DNA of 64,000 nt from Streptomyces sp. CoH27 (GTDB taxonomy: Bacteria > Actinomycetota > Actinomycetes > Streptomycetales > Streptomycetaceae): assembly GCF_020181035.1 (NCBI RefSeq), contig NZ_JAIQYY010000022.1, positions 1-64,000 of the forward strand. Reading direction: 5' to 3'. A program made the translations under genes and the position numbers. Numbering within the stretch: the first letter of the stretch is position 1; each line of letters starts with the position of its first letter. The notes below the pieces were generated by a model. It did no database searches and was not told the DNA's origin. It saw nothing but the letters and a program-made list of their open reading frames with translations. Positions 36,485 through 45,210 of this stretch are shown piece by piece.

Positions 36485-37171
36485 TCAGCGACGCTCCCGC
36501 CGACCGGCGTCGGCCATCCGATCGACCCACCGGTCGGCAGTGCGGTCGACCAGCCATGCGGTCGCCGGTATCACCGCCAGCGCGGTGCACCAGCCGCCGA
36601 GGACGTCGGTCGGGTAGTGCGCGCCCAGGGCGACCTGCGCCCAGCCCATCGCGGCTCCGGTCACCAGAGCCGCGGCGAGCACGAGTGACGTGCCGGCCGT
36701 CCTGCCGAGGCCGAGCCGGCCCGTCGCGAGCAGTGCCGCCATGAGGGCGAGCGCGGTGAAGAAGGCGGTGTGCCCGCTCGGGTAGGACAGGTTGCCGTCG
36801 CCGTGGATGGTGCGTCCCACCAGGTGCTTGAGCAGCGTCGCCGTCCCCACGGTCACGCCGGCCCCGACAACGACGAGCAACGCCGCGCGAGGACGTCGAA
36901 GCAACAGGCACCCCGCCACGGTGGCCACGATCAGCATCGCCGAGCCGGCGGGCTCCCCCAGGAAGTCCAAGGCCAGAGCGACGTAACGCCACGGCGGCCG
37001 CACACTGTCCGCCGTCGGCTGGATGATCCACCTGTCCACCCTGCCGGGCTCGCTGTGGCCGGCGTACAGTACCCCGAGCACGACGACCATCAGCGCGGCG
37101 AGGGCCGCGATCAGCCCGAGCCGCACGCGCAGGGACGGGGGCAGCACCGCAGGCGCCGGCCGGCCGGTCAC
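36485..37171 (-). CDS. PAP2-family membrane phosphatase
   Basis: 228 aa with about 6 TM helices. The three acid-phosphatase motifs are KHLVGRTIH, YPSGHTAFFTALALM and GAHYPTDVLGGW. Related enzymes dephosphorylate undecaprenyl pyrophosphate or phospholipids on the outer membrane face. Recycling of the lipid carrier used by the neighbouring locus is a natural role, but it is transcribed convergently and could be independent. GTG start at 37171. Confidence 0.85.
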   Translation of the reverse strand: MTGRPAPAVLPPSLRVRLGLIAALAALMVVVLGVLYAGHSEPGRVDRWIIQPTADSVRPPWRYVALALDFLGEPAGSAMLIVATVAGCLLLRRPRAALLVVVGAGVTVGTATLLKHLVGRTIHGDGNLSYPSGHTAFFTALALMAALLATGRLGLGRTAGTSLVLAAALVTGAAMGWAQVALGAHYPTDVLGGWCTALAVIPATAWLVDRTADRWVDRMADAGRRERR

Positions 37172-37399
37172 ACGCCCACCGCGTCCGGTCGACCTGCGAA
37201 AGCCCGCACTTCATTGCTGCACTCGACCGCGCCGCAACCCGCTGCATGGCGGCGGCCGGGCCCCACAAGAACTGCCCGCTGGGCTGGGCCGACTTCCAGG
37301 TCCGCTCCTGCCAGGCGATCCAACATGAGCCCCCTGTCGTGTCCGACCATAACCGCCCCGCAGCCAGCCTCTACTTGTCAGCCTAACGAACAATCCGCA

Positions 37400-37723
37400 T
37401 AGACATACGAGCAGTGCCAAAACGAGCGCTGGTGACGGTGTCGTTCGCGCTGAGGTCCCGCTGCTGGTTGTGTCTGGTTCGCTGCGACCGTGCAGTCACG
37501 GATCTGTGTCCGCGTACCCGCCGTCGTGGAACTGCCCGGCACGTCGAGATACTTGCCCGCACCGCACGCAGCACACCCGTACCGCTGGGCGGCGTGGCGG
37601 GCCGAAGTGACGCACGGGCACGTGCGCGGTAGAGCGAGATGTCGGTGGGGTCGGGTAGAGGCACTGGGTGTAGTGGGCGTCGTTGTCGACGAAGGTTTTG
37701 AGCCAGGGGAGCAGAACCTTCAT
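37400..37723 (-). pseudogene. Remnant of secreted cutinase/lipase with C-terminal ricin-type lectin domain
   Basis: On the minus strand LLPWLKTFVDNDAHYTQ, then CLYPTP and (next frame) DISLYRAR, match the C-terminal end of actinomycete cutinase-type polyester hydrolases (WLKxFVDxDxRYxQFLCPxP...YRxxCP). A second frame then gives GKYLDVPGSSTTAGTRTQI, the first repeat of a CBM13/ricin domain, which decays after about 40 residues. Frame changes and loss of both ends show a dead gene. The lectin tag links it to the enzyme cluster that follows. Confidence 0.55.
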
Positions 37724-38370
37724 GCCGGTGCCGGATCACTGCGGCTGTGCGGCGCAAGGGTGATGAGTCGGCGGTGAGCCGGCGTACGGCGTCGCAGCCG
37801 CCCGAGGGACCGGTCTCAAGCGGTGCTGGACGAGCGCCCTGGCCCTCACGGTGCTCACAGGCGTCTGGGCGTCATGAAGGCACAGGCGGACGAAGAGTGT
37901 CCGAGTGCCGTGAGCCTGCGGGGAATGACGCCGGGCCAGGGACCGTCCCGTGGTTACGCGATTCACGTCGTGCGCAAGCTGTGGTGCGAACCGGTTCCAC
38001 GCAAGCGCTTCGACGAAGGAGGTTACGACCGGAGGAGTGCGGGGTCAATGGCGTGCCGCGAGGCCAAGCCAGGTGCCGACGGCGGGGCGGCGCTCCGCCG
38101 CTTCGGCCGGTGCAGTAGGAGCCGGTCGCCCGGCATACGGGGTCTGGCGGCTGCGTTCCTGTTCACCAGCAGCACGGCAGGTCATCCAGGTGATCCGGGA
38201 CCGGTCGGCGGGCATACCCGCGCGCCCTACCGGCCCGCGCGGCCGGCGGACCCGCCAGCACCTGCCATCCACGTTGTGGGGCGTGCGCGGACGCGTCGGC
38301 CGGCCATGACCCGTTGCAATCAAGCCGTCGAATCGATTCCGCGACAAGGTTTGTGACAGACGCTCCAACA
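37724..38370. other. Gene-free interval
   Basis: About 650 bp, with another 230 bp at 37172-37399. Several long frames exist because of GC skew, but none shows family features, a signal peptide or ribosome site. Probably decayed coding DNA linked to the cutinase-lectin remnant. Confidence 0.4.
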
Positions 38371-38373
38371 CCC

Positions 38374-38460
38374 TTGACAGTGCCGCGAAGTCGGGAGCAC
38401 CGTCTCCCCCCGAAACCTCTCTGCAATCTCGCTGCAAAGACAACACCTTCAAGCGCTTCC
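38374..38460 (+). promoter_or_regulatory. Candidate promoter and LacI-type operator before the lectin-enzyme cluster
   Basis: TTGACA at 38374-38379 is a good -35; CACCGT 18 bp later is a poor -10. Downstream lie a direct repeat CTGCAA (38421-38426, 38431-38436) and TCAAGCGCTTCC at 38449-38460. The latter has the AAxCGxTT core of LacI-family operators. LacI regulators (CebR, BxlR) commonly control Streptomyces cellulase and xylanase genes by sugar induction. No regulator gene is in the window. Motif-level evidence only. Confidence 0.35.
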
Positions 38461-38523
38461 GGATGCGCCGACGCCACCAACACCAAACCCGACCGGGTTG
38501 CGTCGGCACGGTGGGGAGATCAG

Positions 38524-40134
38524 ATGGGCACCGCACGTGCAAGACACCAGCTGCTGTCGGGCCGCGGTGGCGTCCGGTTGTTACTCGCGGCGGTACGACG
38601 CCGCGGCAGGCCGGAAAACGCGCCGGATCAGGCACACGTCCCTCCGCCGGCAAGCTCACCCCGCTCTCGGCACTCTCGGCGGACCACGGTCGCCCGAGTG
38701 GGAGCCGCGGCCGTGCTCGTCGCCGGAGCCCTGGTCGGCGCCACGGCCACGGCGGGCACCGCTCGGGCCGCCACCTCAGGGCCGTGCGACATCTACGCGG
38801 CGGGCGGTACGCCCTGTGTGGCCGCGCACAGCACGACGCGAGCGCTGTACGCCTCGTACGACGGGCCGCTTTACCAGGTCCGGCGCGGCTCGGACAACAC
38901 CACCCGGGACATCGGCGTCCTGGGCGCGGGCGGGTACGCCGACGCCGCCGCCCAGGACTCGTTCTGCTCGGGGACGACGTGCCTGATCACGATCGTCTAC
39001 GACCAGTCCGGCCGCGGCAACAACCTCACCCAGGCGCCCGCGGGCGGCGCCGCGGGCGGGCCCGACAACCTCGCGAACGCGACCGCCGCGCCCACCATGG
39101 TGGGCGGCCACAAGGCCTACGGCGTCTTCGTGGCGCCCGGCACCGGTTACCGGAACAACCACACCAACGGCATCGCCACCGGGGACAGCCCCGAGGGCAT
39201 GTACGCGATCTTCGACGGCACGCACTACAACGGCGGCTGCTGCTTCGACTACGGCAACGCCGAGACGAACAGCAACGACGACGGCAACGGCACCATGGAG
39301 GCCATCTACTTCGGCAACATCAGGGTCTGGGGCTACGGTTCGGGCAACGGCCCGTGGATCATGGCCGACCTGGAGAACGGGCTGTTCTCCGGAGTCAACC
39401 AGCACTACAACGCGGGCGATCCGACCATCAACTACCGGTACACGACCGCCATCATCAAGGGCGGGGCGAACCACTGGGCGATCCGTGGCGGCAACGCGCA
39501 GTCCGGCGGGCTGTCCACCTTCTACGACGGGCCCCGTCCCAACGTCTCGGGCTACAACCCGATGCGCAAGCAGGGGGCCATCATCCTGGGCACCGGCGGC
39601 GACAACAGCAAGGGCGCCCAAGGCACCTTCTACGAAGGGGTGATGACCTCAGGCTACCCGTCGGACGCGACCGAGAACGCCGTTCAGGCCAACATCACCG
39701 CGGCCGGATACAGCAATTCGTCTTCTGGAGGCGGGACAAGCACCGGCGCGCTGCACGCGGTGGGCGCGGGCAAGTGCCTGGACGTGCCCAACTCGTCCAC
39801 CACGGCCGGCACACAGCTGCAGATCTGGGACTGCAACGGCGGCACCAACCAGACCTGGACCCGCACGTCCTCGGGCCAGCTGACCGTCTACAGCGGCAGC
39901 AGCCAAATGTGCCTGGACGCGTACGACAACCAGACCGCCGCCGGCACCAAGGTGGAGACCTGGCCGTGCAACGGCGGCGCCAACCAGCAATGGCAGCTGA
40001 ACTCCGACGGCACCGTCACCGGAATCCAGTCCGGACTCTGCCTCGACGTCACCGGCGCCTCCACGGCCGACGGCGCCCTCGCCGAGCTGTGGCCGTGTAC
40101 CGGCGGATCCAACCAGCAATGGAGCCTCAACTGA
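38524..40134 (+). CDS. GH54 alpha-L-arabinofuranosidase with C-terminal CBM13 lectin
   Basis: 536 aa, ATG with GGGGAG 8 bp upstream. Long basic N-terminus then signal helix at about 55-80, cleaved near TARA. GH54 catalytic domain about 85-396 (GPCDIYAAGGTPCVAAHSTT, QVRRGSDNTTRDIGVL). By comparison with fungal AbfB the nucleophile is Glu247 in CCFDYGNAE and the acid Asp360 in GTGGDNSKGAQGTFYEG. A Ser/Gly linker leads to a ricin beta-trefoil (about 410-536) with three KCLDV/QxW repeats. Fungal GH54 carries a CBM42 instead. Releases arabinose side chains from arabinoxylan or arabinan outside the cell. First of three GH54 genes here. Confidence 0.9.
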   Translation: MGTARARHQLLSGRGGVRLLLAAVRRRGRPENAPDQAHVPPPASSPRSRHSRRTTVARVGAAAVLVAGALVGATATAGTARAATSGPCDIYAAGGTPCVAAHSTTRALYASYDGPLYQVRRGSDNTTRDIGVLGAGGYADAAAQDSFCSGTTCLITIVYDQSGRGNNLTQAPAGGAAGGPDNLANATAAPTMVGGHKAYGVFVAPGTGYRNNHTNGIATGDSPEGMYAIFDGTHYNGGCCFDYGNAETNSNDDGNGTMEAIYFGNIRVWGYGSGNGPWIMADLENGLFSGVNQHYNAGDPTINYRYTTAIIKGGANHWAIRGGNAQSGGLSTFYDGPRPNVSGYNPMRKQGAIILGTGGDNSKGAQGTFYEGVMTSGYPSDATENAVQANITAAGYSNSSSGGGTSTGALHAVGAGKCLDVPNSSTTAGTQLQIWDCNGGTNQTWTRTSSGQLTVYSGSSQMCLDAYDNQTAAGTKVETWPCNGGANQQWQLNSDGTVTGIQSGLCLDVTGASTADGALAELWPCTGGSNQQWSLN

Positions 40135-40152
40135 CCTGGACGGCACCGGTTC

Positions 40153-40581
40153 GTGGCCGGCAACGGCGGCAACACGTACGTGGCCACCGGTCCTCCGCAC
40201 AACGATGTCCTCACCGGCAACGTCCCGGTCAGCGGCACCAACTGGCCGCAGGGCGCGCAGCAGGTGATCCATCAGGCAGGTGTCCCGGTCTCGGGCGGCT
40301 ATGGGCACCTGCGGGCGCAGAACTCCGGACACGTCGTGGCGGTGTCGGGCGGCTCCACGGCCGCCGGTACGCCCGACATCGTGCAGCAGGCCCCGGACGG
40401 AACGGCCAGCAGCCTGTGGCTGCCGGTACGCCAGTCCGACGGCTCGTGCTCCTTCCAGAACAAGAACAGCGACCTGTGCCTTGACGTCTACGGCGGCGGC
40501 AGCGACCTCGGCCGGCAGCTCGACCAGCGGCCCTGCAAGAACACGGGCGGCAACAACCAGGACTTCACCCCCCTCCGCTGA
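40153..40581 (+). pseudogene. Orphan C-terminal fragment of a lectin-bearing enzyme
   Basis: 142 aa frame beginning 18 bp after the GH54 stop with no ribosome site. The first about 45 residues (GNGGNTYVATGPPHNDV, GNVPVSGTNWPQGAQQ) look like the tail of a larger glycosidase I cannot name. The rest is half a ricin-type domain: YGHLRAQNSGHVVAVSGGST, DIVQQAPDG, LWLPVRQSDGSCSFQN, LCLDVYGGGSDLGRQLDQ. It is very close to the C-terminus of the gene at 48515. No signal peptide or catalytic domain. Most likely the stranded 3' end of a deleted gene. Confidence 0.65.
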
Positions 40582-40638
40582 CCGGCTCGCGTGCTCGTTC
40601 ACCCCCCACCCACTGTCCCGCACCAGTGAGGAACGCTG

Positions 40639-41778
40639 ATGATGAAGAAGTACGCGGCATCCCTGGCCGTCGCGCTGACGGCCGCGCTCGGCGTCGGCAC
40701 CAACCTGCCCGCGGCGGCGGCCACCGGCACCGAGCCGCCGCCCTCCGCCGCACGGGCCGCGGCGCCCGCCGCCTTGCGGCTGATGCCGTTGGGCGACTCG
40801 ATCACCTGGGGCGTCGGCAGCCCGTCCGGGAACGGCTACCGGGGCTTCCTGTGGAACCAGCTGGCGGCCGAAGGGCACGCCCTGGACTTCGTCGGCTCGG
40901 GTCGGGCCGGCACCATGTCCGACCCGGACAACGAAGGCCACTCCGGCTGGCGGATCGACCAGATAACCGGCATCGCGGACTCCGTGCTGGCCCGTTATCG
41001 GCCGAACGTGGTCACCCTGGAGATCGGTACCAACGACCTGAACGGCAACTACCAGGTCCCGACCGCCCCCGACCGGCTCCGCGCGCTCATCGACCGGATC
41101 ACCGGCGACGCCCCCGACGCGACCGTCCTCGTCGGCACCGTGATCGTCTCCACCAGCGGCACCGAGGAGGCCAACCGGCCCGCTTTCAACGCAAGGCTCC
41201 CCGGAATCGTCCAGGCCGAGCAGGCCGCCGGCAAGCACGTACGCCTGGTGGACATGAGTGCCCTGACCACCGCGGACCTGGCCGACTCCCTGCACCCCAA
41301 CGACAACGGCTACAGAAAGATGGCGGACGCCTTCAACGCCGGGGTCCAGGCCGCGGACGCGGCAGGCTGGATCAAGCCGCCAGTTTCCGTGGGCGGTCAG
41401 GTGAGCTCCGGAATCGCGGGGAAGTGCCTGGACGTCAACGGCGGCAACAGCGCCAACGGGACCGCCGCGGACATCCGGTCCTGCAACGGCTCCGAGGCTC
41501 AGCAGTGGTCCGCGCGCTCCGACGGCACCCTGCGAGCGCTCGGGAAGTGCCTTGATGCCACCGGACGCGGTACCGCCAACGGCACCAAGATCGAGATCTG
41601 GGACTGCAACAGCGGCGCCAACCAGCAATGGCAGGCGTACAACGGCGGTTACCGCAACCCCGTCTCCGGCCGCTGCCTCGACGACCCCGGCGCGTCCGCC
41701 ACCGACGGTACGCAACTGGTCCTGTGGGACTGCAACGGCGGGGCCAACCAGCAGTGGACCGCTCTGCCGGTCTCCTGA
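40639..41778 (+). CDS. Secreted SGNH/GDSL hydrolase (CE3-like acetyl esterase) with CBM13 lectin
   Basis: 379 aa, ATG with GAGGAA 7 bp upstream; signal peptide 1-28. SGNH domain about 45-247: block I LMPLGDSITWG (Ser54), block III EIGTNDLNGN, block V SLHPNDNGYRKMA (Asp and His). CE3 acetylxylan esterases have this exact layout. The lectin domain (about 254-379) has KCLDVNGGNSANGT, KCLDATGRGTANGTK and RCLDDPGASATDGT. Likely removes acetyl groups from xylan to open it to the neighbouring xylanase. Confidence 0.87.
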   Translation: MMKKYAASLAVALTAALGVGTNLPAAAATGTEPPPSAARAAAPAALRLMPLGDSITWGVGSPSGNGYRGFLWNQLAAEGHALDFVGSGRAGTMSDPDNEGHSGWRIDQITGIADSVLARYRPNVVTLEIGTNDLNGNYQVPTAPDRLRALIDRITGDAPDATVLVGTVIVSTSGTEEANRPAFNARLPGIVQAEQAAGKHVRLVDMSALTTADLADSLHPNDNGYRKMADAFNAGVQAADAAGWIKPPVSVGGQVSSGIAGKCLDVNGGNSANGTAADIRSCNGSEAQQWSARSDGTLRALGKCLDATGRGTANGTKIEIWDCNSGANQQWQAYNGGYRNPVSGRCLDDPGASATDGTQLVLWDCNGGANQQWTALPVS

Positions 41779-41853
41779 GCCCGTGACCCGACTCCCCTCG
41801 CAGCACCGTCGCGCGGTCGGTGTCACCCCCCCACACAAGAAGGATGATCCTTT

Positions 41854-43323
41854 ATGTCCTGGCTCAATGAGCGGCCCCGTCTTCGCAAGGCCCTCGTCTC
41901 GGTCACCGGTTTGACCGCCGGCACGGTACTGGCCCTGGCGGGCATGGCGGCGCCTGCCGCCCATGCGGCTTCCAGCACGCTGGGCGCGGCCGCGTCCGGC
42001 AGTGGCCGCTATTTCGGCACGGCCGTGGCCGCCGGGAGGCTCGGTGATTCGACGTATTCCACGATTCTCGACCGGGAGTTCAACATGATCACTCCGGAGA
42101 ACGAGATGAAGTGGGACACCACCGAACCGTCCCGCGGCAACTTCAACTTCGGCCCGGGCGACCAGATCGTCGGCCACGCCACCGCGCACGGTCAGCGGAT
42201 GCGTGGCCATACCCTGGTGTGGCACTCGCAGTTGCCCGGCTGGGTCAGTGGCATCAGGGACGCGAACACGCTGCGCAGCGTGATGAACAACCACATCACC
42301 ACGGTGATGAACCACTACAAGGGCAAGATCTATGCCTGGGACGTGGTCAACGAAGCCTTCGCCGACGGCTCCACCCAGCACCGCAGCTCGGTGTTCCAGG
42401 ACGTGCTCGGGAACGGCTTCATCGAGGAGGCGTTCCGCACCGCCCGGGCCGTCGACCCTTCCGCCAAGCTCTGCTACAACGACTACAACATCGAGAACTG
42501 GTCGGACGCCAAGACCCAGGGTGTCTACAACATGGTGCGCGACTTCAAGGCGCGCGGCGTGCCCATCGACTGCGTCGGCCTCCAGAGCCACTTCGGCACC
42601 GGCGGCCCGCCGTCGAGCTTCCAGACCACGCTGGCCAACTTCGCGGCCCTCGGCGTCGACGTCCAGATCACCGAACTCGACATCGCCCAGGCATCGCCGA
42701 CCGCCTACGCCAACACGGTGCGGGCGTGCATGAACGTTCCCCGCTGCACCGGCATCACCGTGTGGGGGATCAGGGACAGCGACTCGTGGCGGTCGGGCGA
42801 GAACCCGCTGCTGTTCAGCGGTAACGGCAGCAAGAAGCCGGCCTACGACGCGGTCCTGTCCGCGCTGGGCGGCGGTACGGGGAACTCGGGGGGCATCGTC
42901 TCGGGCCAGGTGTACGCGCTGAGCGACGTCGCCGCGGGGCGAATGCTGGACGTGCCGAGCGGGCAGACGGCGAACGGCACGCCGCTGCAGGTCTGGGACG
43001 CCAACGGTGGCGCCGCGAACCAGCAGTGGCGAGCGAATCAGAACGGTGACGGTTCCTACACGCTGACGAATATCGGCAGTGGGCGGGTTCTGGACGAGCC
43101 GGGTGGCCAGATCGGCAATGGCACGCGGATGGAGCTCTGGGATGCCAACGGCGGTGCGAACCAGCACTGGCAGGCGAACCGGAACGGCGACGGTTCGTAC
43201 ACCCTGATCAACGTCGCTTCCGGGCGGGCGCTGGAGAGTCCAGGCGGGCAGACTGCCAACGGGGCCCCCATCCAGATCTGGGACTCCACCGGCGGCGCCA
43301 ACCAGCACTGGAACTTCAGGTGA
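41854..43323 (+). CDS. GH10 endo-beta-1,4-xylanase with CBM13 lectin
   Basis: 489 aa, ATG with AAGAAGGA upstream; signal peptide about 1-39. GH10 barrel about 42-343: NMITPENEMKWDTTEPSRG, HTLVWHSQLPGW, acid/base Glu167 in AWDVVNEAF, nucleophile Glu274 in VQITELDIA, TVWGIRDSDSWR. A Gly/Ser linker leads to a ricin domain about 352-489 with three AGRMLDVPSGQTANGT-type repeats that lack the usual Cys pairs. Same architecture as the S. lividans XlnA class. The main backbone-cleaving enzyme of the cluster; secreted. Confidence 0.94.
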   Translation: MSWLNERPRLRKALVSVTGLTAGTVLALAGMAAPAAHAASSTLGAAASGSGRYFGTAVAAGRLGDSTYSTILDREFNMITPENEMKWDTTEPSRGNFNFGPGDQIVGHATAHGQRMRGHTLVWHSQLPGWVSGIRDANTLRSVMNNHITTVMNHYKGKIYAWDVVNEAFADGSTQHRSSVFQDVLGNGFIEEAFRTARAVDPSAKLCYNDYNIENWSDAKTQGVYNMVRDFKARGVPIDCVGLQSHFGTGGPPSSFQTTLANFAALGVDVQITELDIAQASPTAYANTVRACMNVPRCTGITVWGIRDSDSWRSGENPLLFSGNGSKKPAYDAVLSALGGGTGNSGGIVSGQVYALSDVAAGRMLDVPSGQTANGTPLQVWDANGGAANQQWRANQNGDGSYTLTNIGSGRVLDEPGGQIGNGTRMELWDANGGANQHWQANRNGDGSYTLINVASGRALESPGGQTANGAPIQIWDSTGGANQHWNFR

Positions 43324-43457
43324 GGTGATCGGCGCCAAGCGCGCGCTCCTGCCCGCGGTCCGCTTCGGAGTACCGCGAACCCACCCCCGCGTCCGGCACG
43401 GTCGCCGTCGCCGGAAGCGGGTTCCGGCATGCCGTCATGGCGAGCCGACCGGGACAA

Positions 43458-43530
43458 ACATGGGATGGATCGAGTTCTGATTCGGTGAGACACATGCATT
43501 GACACTGTGTCAGGTATGTGGGATCACTAT
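43458..43530 (+). promoter_or_regulatory. Candidate promoter with palindromic operator, inside a 346-bp gap
   Basis: TTGACA at 43499-43504 overlaps the perfect palindrome TGACAC-T-GTGTCA (43500-43512). ACATGGGATG occurs at 43458-43467 and recurs as ACATGGGATGT after 43533. No convincing -10 follows at 17-19 bp. The gap (43324-43669) holds no gene and splits the enzyme cluster into two probable transcription units. Confidence 0.4.
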
Positions 43531-43669
43531 GGAACATGGGATGTCTGAGTGTTCTCTGTGAGTACATTCGGACCCGCTGACGGGAGCGGTCGACGGACCC
43601 CCCTGCTGGATTCCCTCGGACAGGCACGGCACTCTCTGCTCCCCTTCCCCCACATATTCGAGGAACAGA

Positions 43670-45166
43670 ATGCAGCCCTCATCCGTTTCGCCCCGGAGCC
43701 CCGCTCATGGACCACGCTTATCGACAACCGCCGCCGCATGCGTGATGGCACTGCTGACCGTCTTGCTGACGACCGCGCCGACATGGTCGGCATCGGCACC
43801 TGTGGCTCCCGTGGTGAGCTCGGCGTCGGGGCGGTGCCTGGACGTCAAGGGCAACGTCGACACGCCGGGAACGGCGTTGGAGATCTGGGACTGCAACGAC
43901 CAGGTCAATCAGGCGTTCGAGTTCACATCGGCGGGTGAGCTGAGGACGATGAGCGGCACCCGGTGCGTGGACGCCTACGACAAGCGGACGGCTCCCGGAG
44001 CCCCGGTGGTCATCCGGTCGTGCGACGGACAGCCGACCCAGGTGTGGCGACAGAACTCCGACGGGTCCGTCACCAGTGTGGCGTCCGGATTCTGCCTGGA
44101 CGTCAACGGGGCGGGAACGGCCAACGGCACCGCGGTCATCCTGTGGACCTGCAACGGCCAGAGCAACCAGAAGTGGAGCACCCCGACACCTCCGCCCAGC
44201 GGATCGGGCCCGTGCGACATCTACTCCGCGGGCGGTACGCCGTGCGTGGCCGCGCACAGCACGGTGCGGGCGCTCTACGGTTCGTACAACGGCTCCCTGT
44301 ACCAGGTCAGGCGCGGCTCGGACAACGCGACCAGGGACATCGGTGTGCTGGCGCCCGGCGGCTTCGCCGACGCGGCGGCGCAGGACTCGTTCTGCGCGGG
44401 CACCTCGTGTGTGATCACGGTCGTCCGCGACCAGTCCGGACACGGCAACGACCTGTGGTACCAGGGCTCGGCCCAGGTCCCGGGATCGAGTCAGAGCAGC
44501 CCCGCGAAGGCGACCTCCGAGTCGCTGACCGCCGGGGGCACCAAGGCGTACTCGCTGTACTTCAATCCCGGGAACAGCTATTGGCGGGACGGTCACCTGA
44601 CGGGCGTGCCGACCGGCGCCGCACCTGAAGGGGCGTACATGGTCACCAGTGGCACCCACGTCAACAGTGGCTGCTGCTTCGACTACGGCAACAGCGAGAC
44701 GGACAGAAGGGCCGACGCCGCCGGGGCGATGGACGCGATCAACTTCGGTACCGAGTGCTGGTTCGGCGGCTGCTCGGGAAGCGGTCCCTGGGTGCAGGCC
44801 GATCTCGAATGGGGCCTGTACTCCGGCGGCAGCCAGTCCTGGAACACCAACCAGCGAGCGTTTCCGGGCAAGTTCGTCACCGCGATGCTGAAGAACAACG
44901 GGACGTCGAGGTTCGCCCTCAAGGGCGGCAACGCGCAGTCCGGCGGCCTGACCGCCCTGTGGGACGGCGGGCTTCCGGGCGGATACAGCCCCATGAAGAA
45001 ACAGGGAGCCATCGTCCTGGGCAGTGGCGGCGACTGCTGCAAGCCCGGCGGCGGCGCCAACCTGAGCGCCGGCACCTTCTACGAGGGAGCCATGGTCGCC
45101 GGCTACCCGTCCGACGCGACCGACGACGCGGTGCAGGCCAACATCACTGCCGCCGGCTACCGCTGA
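43670..45166 (+). CDS. GH54 alpha-L-arabinofuranosidase with N-terminal CBM13 lectin
   Basis: 498 aa, ATG with GAGGAA 5 bp upstream; signal peptide about 1-41. Domain order is reversed relative to the other two GH54 genes. The ricin domain comes first (about 46-170: GRCLDVKGNVDTPGTALEIW, FCLDVNGAGTANGTA), then linker TPTPPPSGSG, then GH54 (about 180-498). Catalytic candidates Glu343 (CCFDYGNSE) and Asp455 (GSGGDCCKPGGG) are both kept. The second site carries an unusual Cys-Cys and a short insertion. Function as for the first copy; it may prefer another arabinosyl linkage. Confidence 0.9.
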   Translation: MQPSSVSPRSPAHGPRLSTTAAACVMALLTVLLTTAPTWSASAPVAPVVSSASGRCLDVKGNVDTPGTALEIWDCNDQVNQAFEFTSAGELRTMSGTRCVDAYDKRTAPGAPVVIRSCDGQPTQVWRQNSDGSVTSVASGFCLDVNGAGTANGTAVILWTCNGQSNQKWSTPTPPPSGSGPCDIYSAGGTPCVAAHSTVRALYGSYNGSLYQVRRGSDNATRDIGVLAPGGFADAAAQDSFCAGTSCVITVVRDQSGHGNDLWYQGSAQVPGSSQSSPAKATSESLTAGGTKAYSLYFNPGNSYWRDGHLTGVPTGAAPEGAYMVTSGTHVNSGCCFDYGNSETDRRADAAGAMDAINFGTECWFGGCSGSGPWVQADLEWGLYSGGSQSWNTNQRAFPGKFVTAMLKNNGTSRFALKGGNAQSGGLTALWDGGLPGGYSPMKKQGAIVLGSGGDCCKPGGGANLSAGTFYEGAMVAGYPSDATDDAVQANITAAGYR

Positions 45167-45210
45167 ACAGCCGCTCAGCTTCCCCAACTCGCCCCAGGAG
45201 TCGATGACTT

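Noticed and set aside
38314..38523. In-frame upstream extension of the first GH54 gene
   Set aside because: It would cover the putative promoter and operator. The ATG at 38524 has a good ribosome site and leads into the signal peptide.
39649..43338. 1229-codon open frame on the minus strand opposite three enzyme genes
   Set aside because: Long antisense frames are expected opposite high-GC genes. It has repetitive V/G/A/R composition, no motifs, and the + strand genes are unambiguous.
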